DNA from: JBKPCD01 sp046727175
GTDB taxonomy: Bacteria; Acidobacteriota; Vicinamibacteria; Vicinamibacterales; 2-12-FULL-66-21
Assembly: GCA_046727175.1 (NCBI GenBank)
Contig: JBKPCD010000175.1
Span: 32,859-96,858 of the forward strand
Direction: 5' to 3'
Length of the DNA: 64,000 nt
Under the pieces are notes generated by a model, which was given only the letters and a program-made list of their open reading frames with translations, did not search any database and was not told the DNA's origin. Position 1 is the stretch's first letter, and each line of letters begins with the position of its first letter. This document shows positions 44,201 through 55,000 of the stretch, in pieces. Position numbers and translations under genes: made by a program.

Positions 44201-44698
44201 CTATCTTCTTAACTCCCGTACCACATGCCCGATCTCGGGCACGATGAGCTTCTCCATTGCAAGCTTGACCGCATGCTGCGAGCCGGGCAGTGAGAACACG
44301 GCTGTGCGACCGATGGTGCCGGCGACGGCGCGACTGAGCATCGCTGCCGATCCGATTTCCTCGTAACTGAGCATGCGGAAGAGCTCGCCGAAGCCGTCCA
44401 GACGTTTGTCGAGTACACTCGTGATCGCTTCGTATGTGCTGTCGCGCGACGTGATCCCAGTGCCTCCGGTGGTGATCACGACCTCAACTTCCGGCGTTGC
44501 TGACACGACCACTTCGCGTACGACGTCCGGTTCGTCACGGACGATCCGTCGTCCGGCAACCTCGTGGCCCGCACTCCGCAACGCTTCGACTATCGTATCC
44601 CCACTCGTGTCGGTGGCTTCGGTGCGGGTATCGCTGATCGTTACCACGAAGCAGCGCACAGAGACCGGGGCAGTCTTCCGGTGAATCGTGGAGCTCAC
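44201..44698 (-). CDS. moaB: MogA/MoaB-family molybdopterin adenylyltransferase
   Basis: 165 residues. Signatures are VVTISDTRTEATDTSGDTIVEAL, VVITTGGTGITSRDSTYEAI and VFSLPGSQHAVKLAMEKLIVPE. It adenylates molybdopterin before metal insertion by MoeA, the next gene. The LFRMLSYEEIGSAAMLSRA segment is typical of the MoaB branch. Confidence 0.94.
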   Translation of the reverse strand: MSSTIHRKTAPVSVRCFVVTISDTRTEATDTSGDTIVEALRSAGHEVAGRRIVRDEPDVVREVVVSATPEVEVVITTGGTGITSRDSTYEAITSVLDKRLDGFGELFRMLSYEEIGSAAMLSRAVAGTIGRTAVFSLPGSQHAVKLAMEKLIVPEIGHVVRELRR

Positions 44699-44734
44699 TC
44701 ACGTCGATTATATGGTGGCCTACCGATGCGGCCC

Positions 44735-44764
44735 TTGAGCGGTCTTGCGTTCGCGCGATAGAAT
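44735..44764 (+). promoter_or_regulatory. Possible sigma-70 promoter of the D15-like gene
   Basis: TTGAGC (44735-44740), 18 bp, TAGAAT (44759-44764), about 80 bp upstream of the ATG at 44844 and divergent from moaB. Confidence 0.35.
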
Positions 44765-44843
44765 TCGCGTTTAACCTGCTCACTTGGGTCGTGCTCGTTT
44801 GTCCATTACGGGCGGCAGCGCGGCCTCGGAAAGTTGGTCATTG

Positions 44844-46058
44844 ATGCGTACCGTTGCAATGTGGAAGCTCTTCACCGTAGTCGTTCTGGCTGGTTGCGGT
44901 GCGACGACGGCCCTCGCGCAGGAGTCGCAGCCGGCGACGCGCGAGGCCGCCATCGAGCAGGAGCAGGCCGAAAAGGCGAAGACGCTGCACGCGCCCGTTC
45001 TGAGCAAGACCGAACTGGTGATGAACAAGTTCGAGGACATCCTGGCTGGGGCCCGGCCGCGCTGGCACCCGTTCTTCGACAACGCGTATTCAGGCGGTGG
45101 GTTCACGCTCGGTGCCGGGTACGCGCATCCTGTGGGCGCGTACAGCGCTTTGGATGTGCGGGGCAGCTACTCGATCAAGGACTACAAGCGAATCGAAGCC
45201 GAGTTCACCGCGCCTCGTCTGTTCCAGCGTCGCGGCAGCTTGTCGGTGCTCGGCGGGTGGCGCGAGGCCACGCAAGTGGGCTTTTACGGGTTCGGGACGA
45301 ACACGTCGAGCTCGAATCGGGCGAACTACGGTTTCCAACAGCCCCACGCGTCGGCGACGCTCACGTTCTGGCCCACGCGGCGGCTGCTCATGCTGCGCGG
45401 AGCTGTGGAGCTGAGCGAGTGGTCGCTCCAGTCGGGGCAGGGGACCGCGCCATCAATCGACGAGGTGTATACGCCGCAAACACTTCCCGGGCTCGGCACT
45501 AAGACTACTTACCTTCACTCACGGGGGACGGTCGGCTTCGACTGGCGCACCTCGCCAGGATATTCCCGACGCGGCGGCTTCTACGGTGTCACGGTGCACG
45601 ATTTTGCCGATCGCGACGACGAGTTCGGATTCAACCAGGTCGATTACGAGGTGATTCAGCATTTTCCGATCTTGCGCGAAGCGTGGGTCATCTCGCTCCA
45701 CGGTCTCGTCCAGACCACGTACGACAAGGACGGTCAGCAGATTCCGTTTTTCATGCTGCCTTCAGTTGGAGGTGGACACTCGCTTCGGGGCTTCTCCAGC
45801 TGGCGCTTCCGCGACCAGAACAGTCTGCTCGTGCAGGCGGAGTGGCGGATCATGGCGAACCGTTATCTCGAGACCGCAGTCTTCTACGACGCTGGAAAAG
45901 TCACGGCGCGTAGATCCGATCTCGATTTCAACGGACTGAAGAGCGACTACGGGTTCGGAGTCCGCTTCCACGGGCCGTTCTCGACGCCATTGCGCATCGA
46001 AGTGGCGAGGAGCAACGAAGGCACCTCGTTCATCTTCGCGTCGTCTCCCATTTTCTGA
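44844..46058 (+). CDS. D15/BamA-type outer-membrane beta-barrel protein
   Basis: 404 residues from ATG 44844. The signal peptide is MWKLFTVVVLAGCGATTALAQ. A short linker rich in Glu, Ala and Lys is followed by an alternating-strand barrel. SVGGGHSLRGFSSWRFRDQNSLLVQAEWR carries the RGF-type motif of BamA/TamA/FhaC barrels, and the protein ends in a barrel-like strand with terminal Phe (FIFASSPIF). No POTRA domain fits in the short N-terminal part, so it is a barrel-only family member. It is 9 bp upstream of the secreted kinase-like gene and very likely works with it. Confidence 0.85.
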   Translation: MRTVAMWKLFTVVVLAGCGATTALAQESQPATREAAIEQEQAEKAKTLHAPVLSKTELVMNKFEDILAGARPRWHPFFDNAYSGGGFTLGAGYAHPVGAYSALDVRGSYSIKDYKRIEAEFTAPRLFQRRGSLSVLGGWREATQVGFYGFGTNTSSSNRANYGFQQPHASATLTFWPTRRLLMLRGAVELSEWSLQSGQGTAPSIDEVYTPQTLPGLGTKTTYLHSRGTVGFDWRTSPGYSRRGGFYGVTVHDFADRDDEFGFNQVDYEVIQHFPILREAWVISLHGLVQTTYDKDGQQIPFFMLPSVGGGHSLRGFSSWRFRDQNSLLVQAEWRIMANRYLETAVFYDAGKVTARRSDLDFNGLKSDYGFGVRFHGPFSTPLRIEVARSNEGTSFIFASSPIF

Positions 46059-46067
46059 GAGCACCCA

Positions 46068-47774
46068 ATGTCGACACCATCCCATGCTTCACGCGCGCGC
46101 TACGCCAGCCTACTGCTGCTTGTTCTCGTCGCCGGCCTCGGCGCGTTCGGCAGTCGCGTTTCGACCAACGGGCCGCACTTCTATCCGGACGATCCAATCT
46201 CGCGCGAGCCGGAGTCCCAGGACGCATCGCAGGCACAGCCCTATGACATCGGTGCGATATACGAGCTGACGCGGAATCTGTTTGTCACCTCGGGTTACAT
46301 GCCGTCGGGCCTGCGCGCGAAGGACATCAACACGATCGACGAGGTCCCCGACTCGAGCTGGTTCACGAACAGAATTGGTAAGACGACGATTTCTGCTGAA
46401 GAGATCGCGCGAGGCGCCATTCGCGGACCGGCGCCCGATCCATCGCACTGGACGCTCATCAGAGAAAAGACCTCCGGCGCCCATCCCGGCTTCACGGCGA
46501 CCGACGCCAGCGGCGAGACGTGGTTCCTCGAGTTCGATCCGCCGTACTTCCCGGAGGGGGCGACGGCGGCTGTCAAGATCGCGACCAAGATCTTCTGGGC
46601 CCTGGGCTACTACCAGGTGGAGTCGTACTTGACCACGTTCGATCCGAAGCGCGCCACGATCGATCCCAAGGCCACGATTCGTCGGCCGTCGGGCAAAAGG
46701 ACGCCGGCGACCCAGGATGATATGAACGCGATCCTCGAAACGGTGGCGCGAAACGAGGACGGCACGTATCGCGTTGTTGCTGGCCGGCTGCTTCCGGGCA
46801 AGATCCTGGGCGGCTTTGACTATCAGGGCACTCGTCCCGACGATCCGAACGACATCATCCCGCACGAGCACCGCCGCTCGTTGCGCGCCTTGCGTGTTTT
46901 CGGGGCATGGACGAATCTGACGGATCTCAAGGCCAAGAATACGCTCGACACGGTCATCACCGAGAACGGCCGTTCCATCGTCAAGCATTACCTTCAGGAC
47001 GTCGGCTCGACGTTCGGCATGTGCAACGACAAGTACGAATGGGATCTCAGTTGGGAATACTTCTATCAGGGAGACGCGACGATGCGTCGCCTCTTGTCCT
47101 TCGGGTTTGCGCTCAGCCCCTGGCAGACGGTCGACTACGTCGAGTATCCCTCGATCGGAAAGTTCGAGGGCGATGTGTTCGATCCCAGGAAGTGGCGGCC
47201 GCAGAGCCCCACGACGGCGTACATGGAGTTGCGCGACGATGACGCATTCTGGGCGGCGCGACGAGTTGCGGCATTCACCGACGATTTGATCCGCGCGGCG
47301 GTCCACACCGGAGAGTTCAGTGACCCGAACGCCGAGAAATACCTTGCCGACGTACTGATCAAGCGCCGCGACAAGATCAAGAGCATCTACCTGACTGCAG
47401 TGAACCCGGTCGTCGATCCGCGACTCGATGCGAACGGCCGGTTGACGTTCGCGAACGCAGCAGTCGACGCTGCCGTCGCGAGCGGTCCGGCAACGTACCA
47501 CGCTTCGTGGTTCCGGTTCGACAATGCGACCGGCGACACTCAACCACTGTCGGAGACCCAGAGCACGACGACCAGCATCGCCCCTCCGAACGGGTTGCCG
47601 ACCGCCTCGGGCAGTTTCATCGCGGTCGACATCGCCGTCGACAGCCAGGCATACCCGGCATGGAAAAAGCCGATTCGCACGACCTTCCGGCGCGAGAGCG
47701 GCGGCTGGAAGCTCGTGGGCCTCGTACGCATGCCGGACGCGCCGACGAAGCCTGGACTGAAGCCGGCGAAGTAG
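46068..47774 (+). CDS. Large exported protein with a possible HipA/CotH-like kinase fold
   Basis: 568 residues. The N-terminal signal or anchor is ARYASLLLLVLVAGLGAFGS. I do not recognise the family with certainty. Residues about 280-325 read LRVFGAWTNLTDLKAKNTLD then VKHYLQDVGSTFG. The Asp and Asn spaced in LTDLKAKN, followed by a second Asp in LQDVGSTFG, resemble the catalytic and metal-binding loops of HipA/CotH/PI3K-like kinases. An earlier AAVKIATKIFWALGYYQVESYL could hold the ATP lysine. It follows the D15-like gene by 9 bp. Whether it phosphorylates anything is open. Confidence 0.6.
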   Translation: MSTPSHASRARYASLLLLVLVAGLGAFGSRVSTNGPHFYPDDPISREPESQDASQAQPYDIGAIYELTRNLFVTSGYMPSGLRAKDINTIDEVPDSSWFTNRIGKTTISAEEIARGAIRGPAPDPSHWTLIREKTSGAHPGFTATDASGETWFLEFDPPYFPEGATAAVKIATKIFWALGYYQVESYLTTFDPKRATIDPKATIRRPSGKRTPATQDDMNAILETVARNEDGTYRVVAGRLLPGKILGGFDYQGTRPDDPNDIIPHEHRRSLRALRVFGAWTNLTDLKAKNTLDTVITENGRSIVKHYLQDVGSTFGMCNDKYEWDLSWEYFYQGDATMRRLLSFGFALSPWQTVDYVEYPSIGKFEGDVFDPRKWRPQSPTTAYMELRDDDAFWAARRVAAFTDDLIRAAVHTGEFSDPNAEKYLADVLIKRRDKIKSIYLTAVNPVVDPRLDANGRLTFANAAVDAAVASGPATYHASWFRFDNATGDTQPLSETQSTTTSIAPPNGLPTASGSFIAVDIAVDSQAYPAWKKPIRTTFRRESGGWKLVGLVRMPDAPTKPGLKPAK

Positions 47775-47780
47775 ATCGGC

Positions 47781-47888
47781 TGTTGGCTCAGGGCCTCGGC
47801 TCTGGGCCTTGTAGGGCGGACTTCCGTTTCTGTAGGGGCGGGGCGTTAGCCCCGCCTGCGCGGCACGGGCTGAAGCCCGCGCCCTACG
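47781..47888. repeat. GGCTNNN heptamers plus REP-like palindromes
   Basis: GGCTGTT, GGCTCAG and GGCCTCGGCTCTGGGCC (47779-47808) are followed by GGGGCGGGGCGTTAGCCCCG and GCACGGGCTGAAGCCCGCGC, in the gap before the GH3 gene. Confidence 0.8.
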
Positions 47889-47948
47889 AGAGAGCCTGAC
47901 GCGAGAGGCCAAAGCCGACGGCGGCGCAGGCAAGATAAGATCTCGTCG

Positions 47949-49805
47949 ATGCGCATCCAGGGCTGGCTCGCCGTCTTCGTGTCTCTGGCGACCGCCGTTT
48001 CCGGCGCTCTTCTCGCGCAATCTCCCGACAAACCGAGCCTCGACAAAGCGAGCGAGAAGTGGGTCGAGTCGACGCTTCGCAAAATGACCCTCGACGAAAA
48101 AGTGGGTCAGATGCTCGTCTCGTCGGTCTCGTCGAGCTTTCTGAGCACCGACTCGCAGGCGTTCGATGACCTGGTGCGGGTCGTACGGGACTACCACATT
48201 GGCGGTGTCCATCTGTTCGGCGCGACCGAGGCCGCCCCGCCGGTCCTGCTGAACCCCACGTACGGCACGGTCATCCTCGGTCAGCCGCTCGAGGCCGCAT
48301 CGATCTTGAACCGGCTCCAGGCGGTCGCGGCTCTGCCACTGCTCAACAGCGCGGATTTCGAGACCGGCGTCGGCTTCCGCATTGCAGGAGCGACCACGTT
48401 CCCGCGCGCGATGGCGTTCGGTGCCGCGCGTGACGAGAAGCTCGCGTTCGAAGCAGGACGCGTGACTGGTGAGGAAGCGCGCGCGCTCGGTGTCCACGTC
48501 AACTTCGCACCGGTCGTCGACGTCAACAACAACCCGCGCAATCCCGTCATCAACACGCGATCGTTTGGAGAGGATCCGGTGCTCGTCGGGCGTCTCGCAT
48601 CCGCATACGTGCGCGGCCTTCGGTCTGCCGGCGTCATGGCAACGCTGAAACACTTTCCGGGCCACGGCGACACGGACGTGGATTCACATCTCGGACTCCC
48701 AATCATCAAGCAGCCTCGCGAACGGCTGGAGCGCGTCGAGCTCCCGCCTTTCAAGGCGGGGATTGCCGCAGGCGCTGACGCAATCATGACCGGCCACATC
48801 GAAATGCCCGCGTTCGATCCGGCGCCGAACACGCCGACAACGCTGAGCCAGCCGATCGTGACGGGGATGCTTCGCAAGCAGCTGGGATTCACGGGGTTGA
48901 TCTACACGGACTCGATGGATATGCAGGGCGTGACGGCGATGTACGCAGCCGGCGAAGCCGCGGTTCGCGCCGTGAGCGCGGGCAACGACGTCATCCTGCA
49001 CTCGCCGGACGACGGGGCAGCGTTTGCGGCGATCCGTGATGCGGTGGCGTCCCGAAGAATACCGGAGGCGCAGGTGAACGCGTCCGTCGGGCGGATTCTG
49101 CGCGCGAAAGCTGCGGCCGGACTGCATCGCAACAAGGTGGTGAGCCTCGATGCGGTTCCGGCGATTGTCGGCACGCGTGCGAATCAGGCGGTTGCCGATC
49201 AGGTCAGCGCGCGTTCGATGACACTGGTCAAGGATGCGCATGAGCAGGTGCCGCTTCGGGTGCCCGCAGGCGCTCACGTTCTTTACCTCTCGGTTCTCGA
49301 TTACCCGTCAGGCTGGCGGATTGCGGCGCCGAGCCGGACGTTCATTCCCGAGTTTCGAAGACGCTGGCCGAACCTGACGTCAATCGAGGTGTCCGATCGA
49401 ACGACTGATTCGGAGATCGACCTCGTGCGCGCGATGGCGCCGCGTTTCGATGCGATCGTGGCCTCGGTCTTCGTCCGCGCGGCATCGGCAAGCGGCCGGA
49501 TGGATCTCGCGCCATCGGTGCAGCGCCTGCTGCAGGACATCGCGCGTCAGACCGCGGCGTCAAGCAAGCCCTTCATCACGACGTTCTTCGGCAATCCGTA
49601 CGTCGCGACGTTCCTGCCGGAGTTGCCGGTGATGTTGCTGACCTACGACTTCTACGATCGTGCCGAAGCGTCGGCGGTGCGCGCGATTGCGGGGGAAGCT
49701 GCAATTGAAGGCCGCCTCCCGATTGCGTTACCCGGCATGTTCGACAAAGGTTTCGGCCTGGATCGACCTGCCGCGCGTACGAACACGGGCAGCGCGCGGC
49801 CGTAA
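47949..49805 (+). CDS. Exported GH3 beta-N-acetylhexosaminidase-like enzyme
   Basis: 618 residues with a signal peptide (LAVFVSLATAVSGALLAQ). The N-terminal TIM barrel has the GH3 substrate motif LKHFPGHGDTDVDSHLGLP, the NagZ-type His/Asp dyad region, and the nucleophile Asp in LIYTDSMDMQGV. A second alpha/beta domain (about residues 400-600) is present, so it is longer than E. coli NagZ and resembles two-domain NagZ-like enzymes. It should release N-acetylglucosamine from peptidoglycan or chitin fragments outside the cytoplasm. NagA encoded at 4.8 kb could use the product. Confidence 0.9.
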   Translation: MRIQGWLAVFVSLATAVSGALLAQSPDKPSLDKASEKWVESTLRKMTLDEKVGQMLVSSVSSSFLSTDSQAFDDLVRVVRDYHIGGVHLFGATEAAPPVLLNPTYGTVILGQPLEAASILNRLQAVAALPLLNSADFETGVGFRIAGATTFPRAMAFGAARDEKLAFEAGRVTGEEARALGVHVNFAPVVDVNNNPRNPVINTRSFGEDPVLVGRLASAYVRGLRSAGVMATLKHFPGHGDTDVDSHLGLPIIKQPRERLERVELPPFKAGIAAGADAIMTGHIEMPAFDPAPNTPTTLSQPIVTGMLRKQLGFTGLIYTDSMDMQGVTAMYAAGEAAVRAVSAGNDVILHSPDDGAAFAAIRDAVASRRIPEAQVNASVGRILRAKAAAGLHRNKVVSLDAVPAIVGTRANQAVADQVSARSMTLVKDAHEQVPLRVPAGAHVLYLSVLDYPSGWRIAAPSRTFIPEFRRRWPNLTSIEVSDRTTDSEIDLVRAMAPRFDAIVASVFVRAASASGRMDLAPSVQRLLQDIARQTAASSKPFITTFFGNPYVATFLPELPVMLLTYDFYDRAEASAVRAIAGEAAIEGRLPIALPGMFDKGFGLDRPAARTNTGSARP

Positions 49806-49830
49806 AAGGCTTCCCGGTGTTTCAGAACTT

Positions 49831-49885
49831 CTGTGGGCGCCGGCTTCAGCCGGCGCAAAGTCCGCCTGAAGACGGACACTACAGG
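49831..49885. repeat. REP-like palindromes between convergent genes
   Basis: GGCGCCGGCTTCAGCCGGCGC and GTCCGCCTGAAGACGGAC lie between the GH3 and GH42 genes and may act as a bidirectional terminator. Confidence 0.8.
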
Positions 49886-49905
49886 TTTTGAGACGCTTCG
49901 ACTGT

Positions 49906-52068
49906 TTAGCGTTCCACAACGATTGCCAGGTCCCAGGGTCGCAAGTTCAGCGCGCGCCCACGGGGGACGAACGTACTCGTCAGAAGATCGGATCCATCCG
50001 GGTAGGAATACGGGACTGACTGTGGCTCCCCCGCGAAGTTGAGATAGTAGTGCACCATCTTGCCGACGCGGTTGCGGCCATGTCGTACCTTGACCGTGAC
50101 CGACAGATTCTGGTCCGCATCAACCACCCCTGCCCGTTTCAACGCGTCGCGGATGACCTCACGTTGCAGCGCGTCGGTGAGGACGGTGGCTTCATAGGTC
50201 AGCGTACCGCTCCCATGTTTGTTGCGTGTGATAGCCGGGAAATGCCACTGGGGATGATCGAATGCCGTCACGACCTCGGCAGTCTCAGGCACCAGAAACT
50301 CTTGCCACACCGACCCCTTGTTCTCGTTACCGAGGGCGAACGGGTCCGGCGTCAGCGGCTGCGGTTTGGGCAGGCTCGTGAACTCTTGATAGTAAAACCC
50401 CGCTGCCCTGCGGAGCGGACCAGGCGCGATCGTATGCCTGACCGAGGAGTATTGATTGGTAAAGCCGCTCTTGAACGCCACTACGGCGTGACCGCCGTCG
50501 CGCACGTAGTTCGCCAATTGCTGGAGCGTTTCGTCAGACGCACTGTAGAGCGGTGGAACCAATACGACCTTGTATCGCGCTAGATCCCTTTCTCCCGCCT
50601 GCACGATATCCGGCTCGACATTCAGGTCGTAGAGAGAGTTGTACATCTGGCGAAGGACGGTTCCGTAGTCCACGCGGTCGCTGAACGGCATGTACCGGAT
50701 GGCGTTTGCCGAGTCGGTGCTGAACAAGATCGCCACGGCGGGCTGTTTGGTCAGGTTGATCAGCTGCGAACCGATCAGTTTGAGTTCGTTCCCGACGCGC
50801 GACACTTCGTCGTACGTGCGGTTCACCTCCAGATCGTGGGACAGCACCCCCTTCCAGTACGTCTCCTGGCCGTAGTGGAGCGAGGACCAGTGCCAGTGCG
50901 CGACCATGTTGGCGCCTGCCGCGAGATGCGCGTAGATCATCAGGCGGAGCTGACCGGGATACGGCGGGTACTGAGTTCGCGAATCCCACCCGATCGTTTG
51001 TGCGTTCGTCTCCGTCACGAGAAAGTTCGTCTGCTTCAGCGACCGGGCCAGATCTCCCGTCAGCCAGATGCCGCGTGCGCTGAGCCGCTCTTGTGTCTCG
51101 AAGTACGGGTTCACGCCGACGATGTCGAGGTTGCGGGCGATCGCCCACTGATCGAGATCGGTATGAACGCCACCACTGAAGCAGGTCGTGATGAACTGGT
51201 TCGGTCGTCGATATTCGTTGACGATCTTCGCCTGCCAGGCCAGATAGTCCGTCACGATCTGTTGTTGAAAGTTCTCCCACTCCAACTTGTAGCCGGAATT
51301 CAGAATGCCTTCGGGCGTCGGCAGATCGTCCCACCGGTCCACGAGCTGCCCCCAGTAGGCAAGGCCCCAGAGTCCATTGACGCGTTGTGGGGTCTTGTAT
51401 TTCTCCTTCAGGCGCTCCAGAAAGGCCGCTGTTGCGTACTGCGTCGGGGCACGGTTGGGAGCAGTCTCGTTGTCGATCTGGTACCCGATGACAGCCGGAT
51501 GATTGTTGAAGTGGCTGACGACTTCACGGATGACCCGCTCCGCATGCCGCCGGAAATGCGGGTTGAGAAAGTCGTAGTTCTGCCTCGGACCGTAAAAGCC
51601 GGGGGGCCGCGCCGCGGGATAGGTCGGCTCGTACGGATCGCTGAGTGGCGGCGCTGCACCGTAGTGGGTGACGAGAATGTCCGGATACTTCTTATAGAGC
51701 CAGGTCGGAATGGAATAGGTCGGGGTCCCCAGAATGACTTTGATGCCTGCGGCAGACAACCGGTCGAGCACGCGTTGCATCCAGGCGAACTGGAATTCGC
51801 CGTCGCGTGGCTCCCAGCTGCTCCACGTCGATTCGCCGACACGGACAACGCTGATGCCTGCTTTCTGCATCAGGTCGATATCCTTGTCGAGCCGTTCGTA
51901 CGGCGCGTACTCGGGGTAGTAGGCCGCGCCGTACAGAATGGCGCTCATGCCATTGGCCGCGAACGACGTCTCGGGCTCCGGCGTGGTGTGTGGCGCCGCC
52001 GCGGCGAACAGCGCACCGACGACGAGCGAAACGCCGACCGTGAGCGAGGAACGACAACGCGAGGTACG
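49906..52068 (-). CDS. Exported GH42-type beta-galactosidase
   Basis: 720 residues from ATG 52068; a GTG at 52083 is an alternative. The signal peptide is SSLTVGVSLVVGALFAAAA, which is unusual since most GH42 enzymes are cytoplasmic. The barrel begins YGAAYYPEYAPYERLDKDIDLM. The acid/base Glu lies in VIGYQIDNETAP and the nucleophile Glu in NFLVTETNAQTIGWDS. The trimerisation-like and C-terminal beta domains follow. It lies 23 bp downstream of a TonB-dependent receptor gene on the same strand, so galactoside hydrolysis and uptake are probably coupled. Confidence 0.92.
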   Translation of the reverse strand, partial: RTSRCRSSLTVGVSLVVGALFAAAAPHTTPEPETSFAANGMSAILYGAAYYPEYAPYERLDKDIDLMQKAGISVVRVGESTWSSWEPRDGEFQFAWMQRVLDRLSAAGIKVILGTPTYSIPTWLYKKYPDILVTHYGAAPPLSDPYEPTYPAARPPGFYGPRQNYDFLNPHFRRHAERVIREVVSHFNNHPAVIGYQIDNETAPNRAPTQYATAAFLERLKEKYKTPQRVNGLWGLAYWGQLVDRWDDLPTPEGILNSGYKLEWENFQQQIVTDYLAWQAKIVNEYRRPNQFITTCFSGGVHTDLDQWAIARNLDIVGVNPYFETQERLSARGIWLTGDLARSLKQTNFLVTETNAQTIGWDSRTQYPPYPGQLRLMIYAHLAAGANMVAHWHWSSLHYGQETYWKGVLSHDLEVNRTYDEVSRVGNELKLIGSQLINLTKQPAVAILFSTDSANAIRYMPFSDRVDYGTVLRQMYNSLYDLNVEPDIVQAGERDLARYKVVLVPPLYSASDETLQQLANYVRDGGHAVVAFKSGFTNQYSSVRHTIAPGPLRRAAGFYYQEFTSLPKPQPLTPDPFALGNENKGSVWQEFLVPETAEVVTAFDHPQWHFPAITRNKHGSGTLTYEATVLTDALQREVIRDALKRAGVVDADQNLSVTVKVRHGRNRVGKMVHYYLNFAGEPQSVPYSYPDGSDLLTSTFVPRGRALNLRPWDLAIVVER

Positions 52069-52091
52069 CATCGCAGCCGCCACGCGCTCAG

Positions 52092-55000
52092 TCAGAAGTA
52101 CAAGTGCAGTCCGAGCTGGATCGTCCTGCTGTTCAGTGACGTTCGGGTAATCCGACCGAAGTTCGGAGCCGACGGGTCCGAAAGGGGCTCGGCGAACTGC
52201 GGATGGTTCAGAAGATTGAAAAAGTCGGCGCGCAACTGGAGCCGCGTCTGATCGCCGGCCGGAAGCTTCACATCTTTCTGCAACGAGAAATCGAGGTTGT
52301 TGACACCCGGATTTCGAACGTCAGAAAAGTACCGTGGTGCGTTGCCGAACGCCTTCGTCGTGTCCGACGGTCCAGTCGGGGCCAACAGACCCGGCGCGGG
52401 ACACGTTCCGGAGAAATCGAACGCGTTCGTGTCGAACCAGTGCGCGATTGTTTGATCGAACCCTGAGGGCCGCGGATCTCCGATCATCATGGGGCGATTG
52501 GAAAGTGTGTGAGCGGCGTTGCAGTACCCGTACGTATTGTCGGTGATTCCAAACGGTGAGCCGCTGCTGAAGGTGTAGATGGCGGTTGCGCGCCAGCCGC
52601 CGAGGACGTGGCCCACCACGCCGTCGTGAAGCCATCGGTGCCCCGGTCCGAACGGCAGTTCCACGATCGGCGCAATCGTCAGCCGGTGCGGGATGTCCCC
52701 AGCGCTCACCGAGCGCTCTGCACCGCGGTTGTAGAAGTCCTGACCGAGCACGTCCAATGACCAGAACCCGCCCCAGTCGGAGGACGAATCATCCTTCAGT
52801 CTGCTCCACGTGTAATTGGCGAGCACCGAGAACCCATTGGTGAAGCGCCGCTCGAATCGTGCCTGGAACGAATGGTAGTCAGAGCTCGAGAGTCCCCAGT
52901 AGCCGGGTGTAATCACGAGATCGAACAGGCTTCCTCCTGCCGCAAGAACCTTTTGAGCTGCCAGTGGACAATACGGACTCGTCGTGGCGTCGAAGCCGAA
53001 CTGGGCGGTGCTTTCGGGTGTCTGCTGGCAGATGTTGTAGGCGTAATTGATCGGCAGGTGGCTGCCGTGGCTGCCGACGTACGCCACCTGAGCCATGGTC
53101 GTGGCCCCAAGTTGTTTTTCCAGGGTCACGTTCCAGAGCTGGAAGTACGGGGGCGTCTGCTCGCGTGGTGCCCACGACGAGAACGACACGAGCGAGTTGA
53201 CCGGTATCGGCGCCGTGATTGCCGCGGGATCGGGATTGGCAATGCGGGGTAGATTGGACCAGTTTGTACCAGCCGCGAAATTCGTCCTGGCGAGCAGATT
53301 CGGACCAGGCTGACCGTCCCCGGCGCGACCGTGGCCGACCGCACTCGGATACATGATGCCGTAACCGCTGCGGACGACGATCGTGCTGACCGGGTTCCAG
53401 GCGAGCCCCAGGCGCGGTGCGAACTGCTTCAGCGATGGATCGACTGATGTATCCGGGGCATTGACGCCGAACAGCTCCCACTCGGCCGCGTACGGATTGA
53501 AGAACGCCAGCCCGTTGTGTGTCTCGTGGAACGATTGATCGTACGACCATCGGAGCCCGAGGTTCAGCGTGAGTTTTGGCGACAAGCGGAAGTCGTCCTG
53601 GACGAACAGCGCAAAACTCCACGCGCGCGTCGAGACCATCGCGTTTTGGACTTGGACATTGCCACTGTTCAGGACCCCGAACAGGTAGTCGGCAAAGGCG
53701 TTTCCCGTTTGTGAACCAGTGAACGAAAAACTCCCTGCCACGCCGTTCGGCTGGTAATTGTCGATGGAATAGTGGCGTGCTTCGCCGCCGGCCTTCAGGC
53801 TATGGCGGCCTACGAGCGTGGTCACCGTGTTGCTAATCTGAGCGGTCGACGCCGGCTCATAGAGGACGGCGCCTGTCGTGAATCCGGAGAACCCGGTGAC
53901 ATTCACGCCCGGCGTGCCGCACTTGGTTCCGTTGGCTGTATCCGGCACGTCGGAGAGGCACGGCGGAATGCCTTGAATACCGAAATCGGATGGGGACTTG
54001 AAGCCCTGCCCCGGGTTCGTCCGGTGGCCGATGCGATGCATGTACCCAAACCTGAAGTTGTTCAAGAGACTCGAGGTCAGGGTACGGTTCCATCCGGCCG
54101 TGATTGCGTAATCGTTCGCGCGCTGAATCTGTTCGCCCTCAGGTCCGACGAGATTCCCGGGATACGAAATGTTGCGGGCCCACTGGCGGTGGAACACGCC
54201 GAAGATCTGGTCTGAGGATGACAGTTGATGATCGAGACGGGAATTGAATCGATTGGTGGAGTTGTCGAATGGCCGGGTGAAGCGCAGCTCGTTTGTCCCG
54301 GGATTGGCGCCTGGCGTGTCGGACGACGGCCAGATCTGCGTGAATTGTTGTGCGACTGGGCTGATTTGTGCGGCGGGGATCCTGTTGAAGGGAACCAGCG
54401 TGCTCGTTCCGGGAAAACGCACCTGCTGCGCGGCGTTCGTACATGCGCCGGAGGCATCGAAGCCGGCCGTGCACAACGCTGAGAGATCGCCGCTCCTGAA
54501 CGCCGCGTTGGGAACTGCCACTCCCGTGACTGGCCGGCTTCCGTCTGCACGAATGCCCTGGTAATCAGTGAAGAAGAACACCTTGTTCCGGACGATCGGT
54601 CCGCCGATAGTGCCGCCGAACTCGTTTTGATCGAACGGATTCTTGGGCTTGGTGTGATCTTCGAAGTAATTGCGCGCGTTCAGCGCCTCATTGCGATTGT
54701 ATTCGTAGGCCGATCCGCGAAAGGCGTTCGTGCCGGTTTTCGTGACCGCGATGAGCACGCCACCGCCCGCCTTGCCATACTCGGCGGACATGCTGTTCGT
54801 CTCGATTCTGAACTCTTGAATCGAATCGACCGCGGGGTTGATCGCCTGTCCGCCGAAAACTGGCGCCGTGATCGTCGTGCCATCCAGGATGTAGTCCTGA
54901 TTCCGAGGGCGATCGCCGTTGATGCGGAGGTTGCCGTTGTTGCCACAGAACTCACACGTGACCTGCTGCGACACGCCTGCCGAGAGGGGAATCAGGCTGA

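Noticed and set aside
49831..49885. Insertion-sequence ends
   Set aside because: Palindromes have no transposase or target duplications nearby; they match the dispersed REP-like family.
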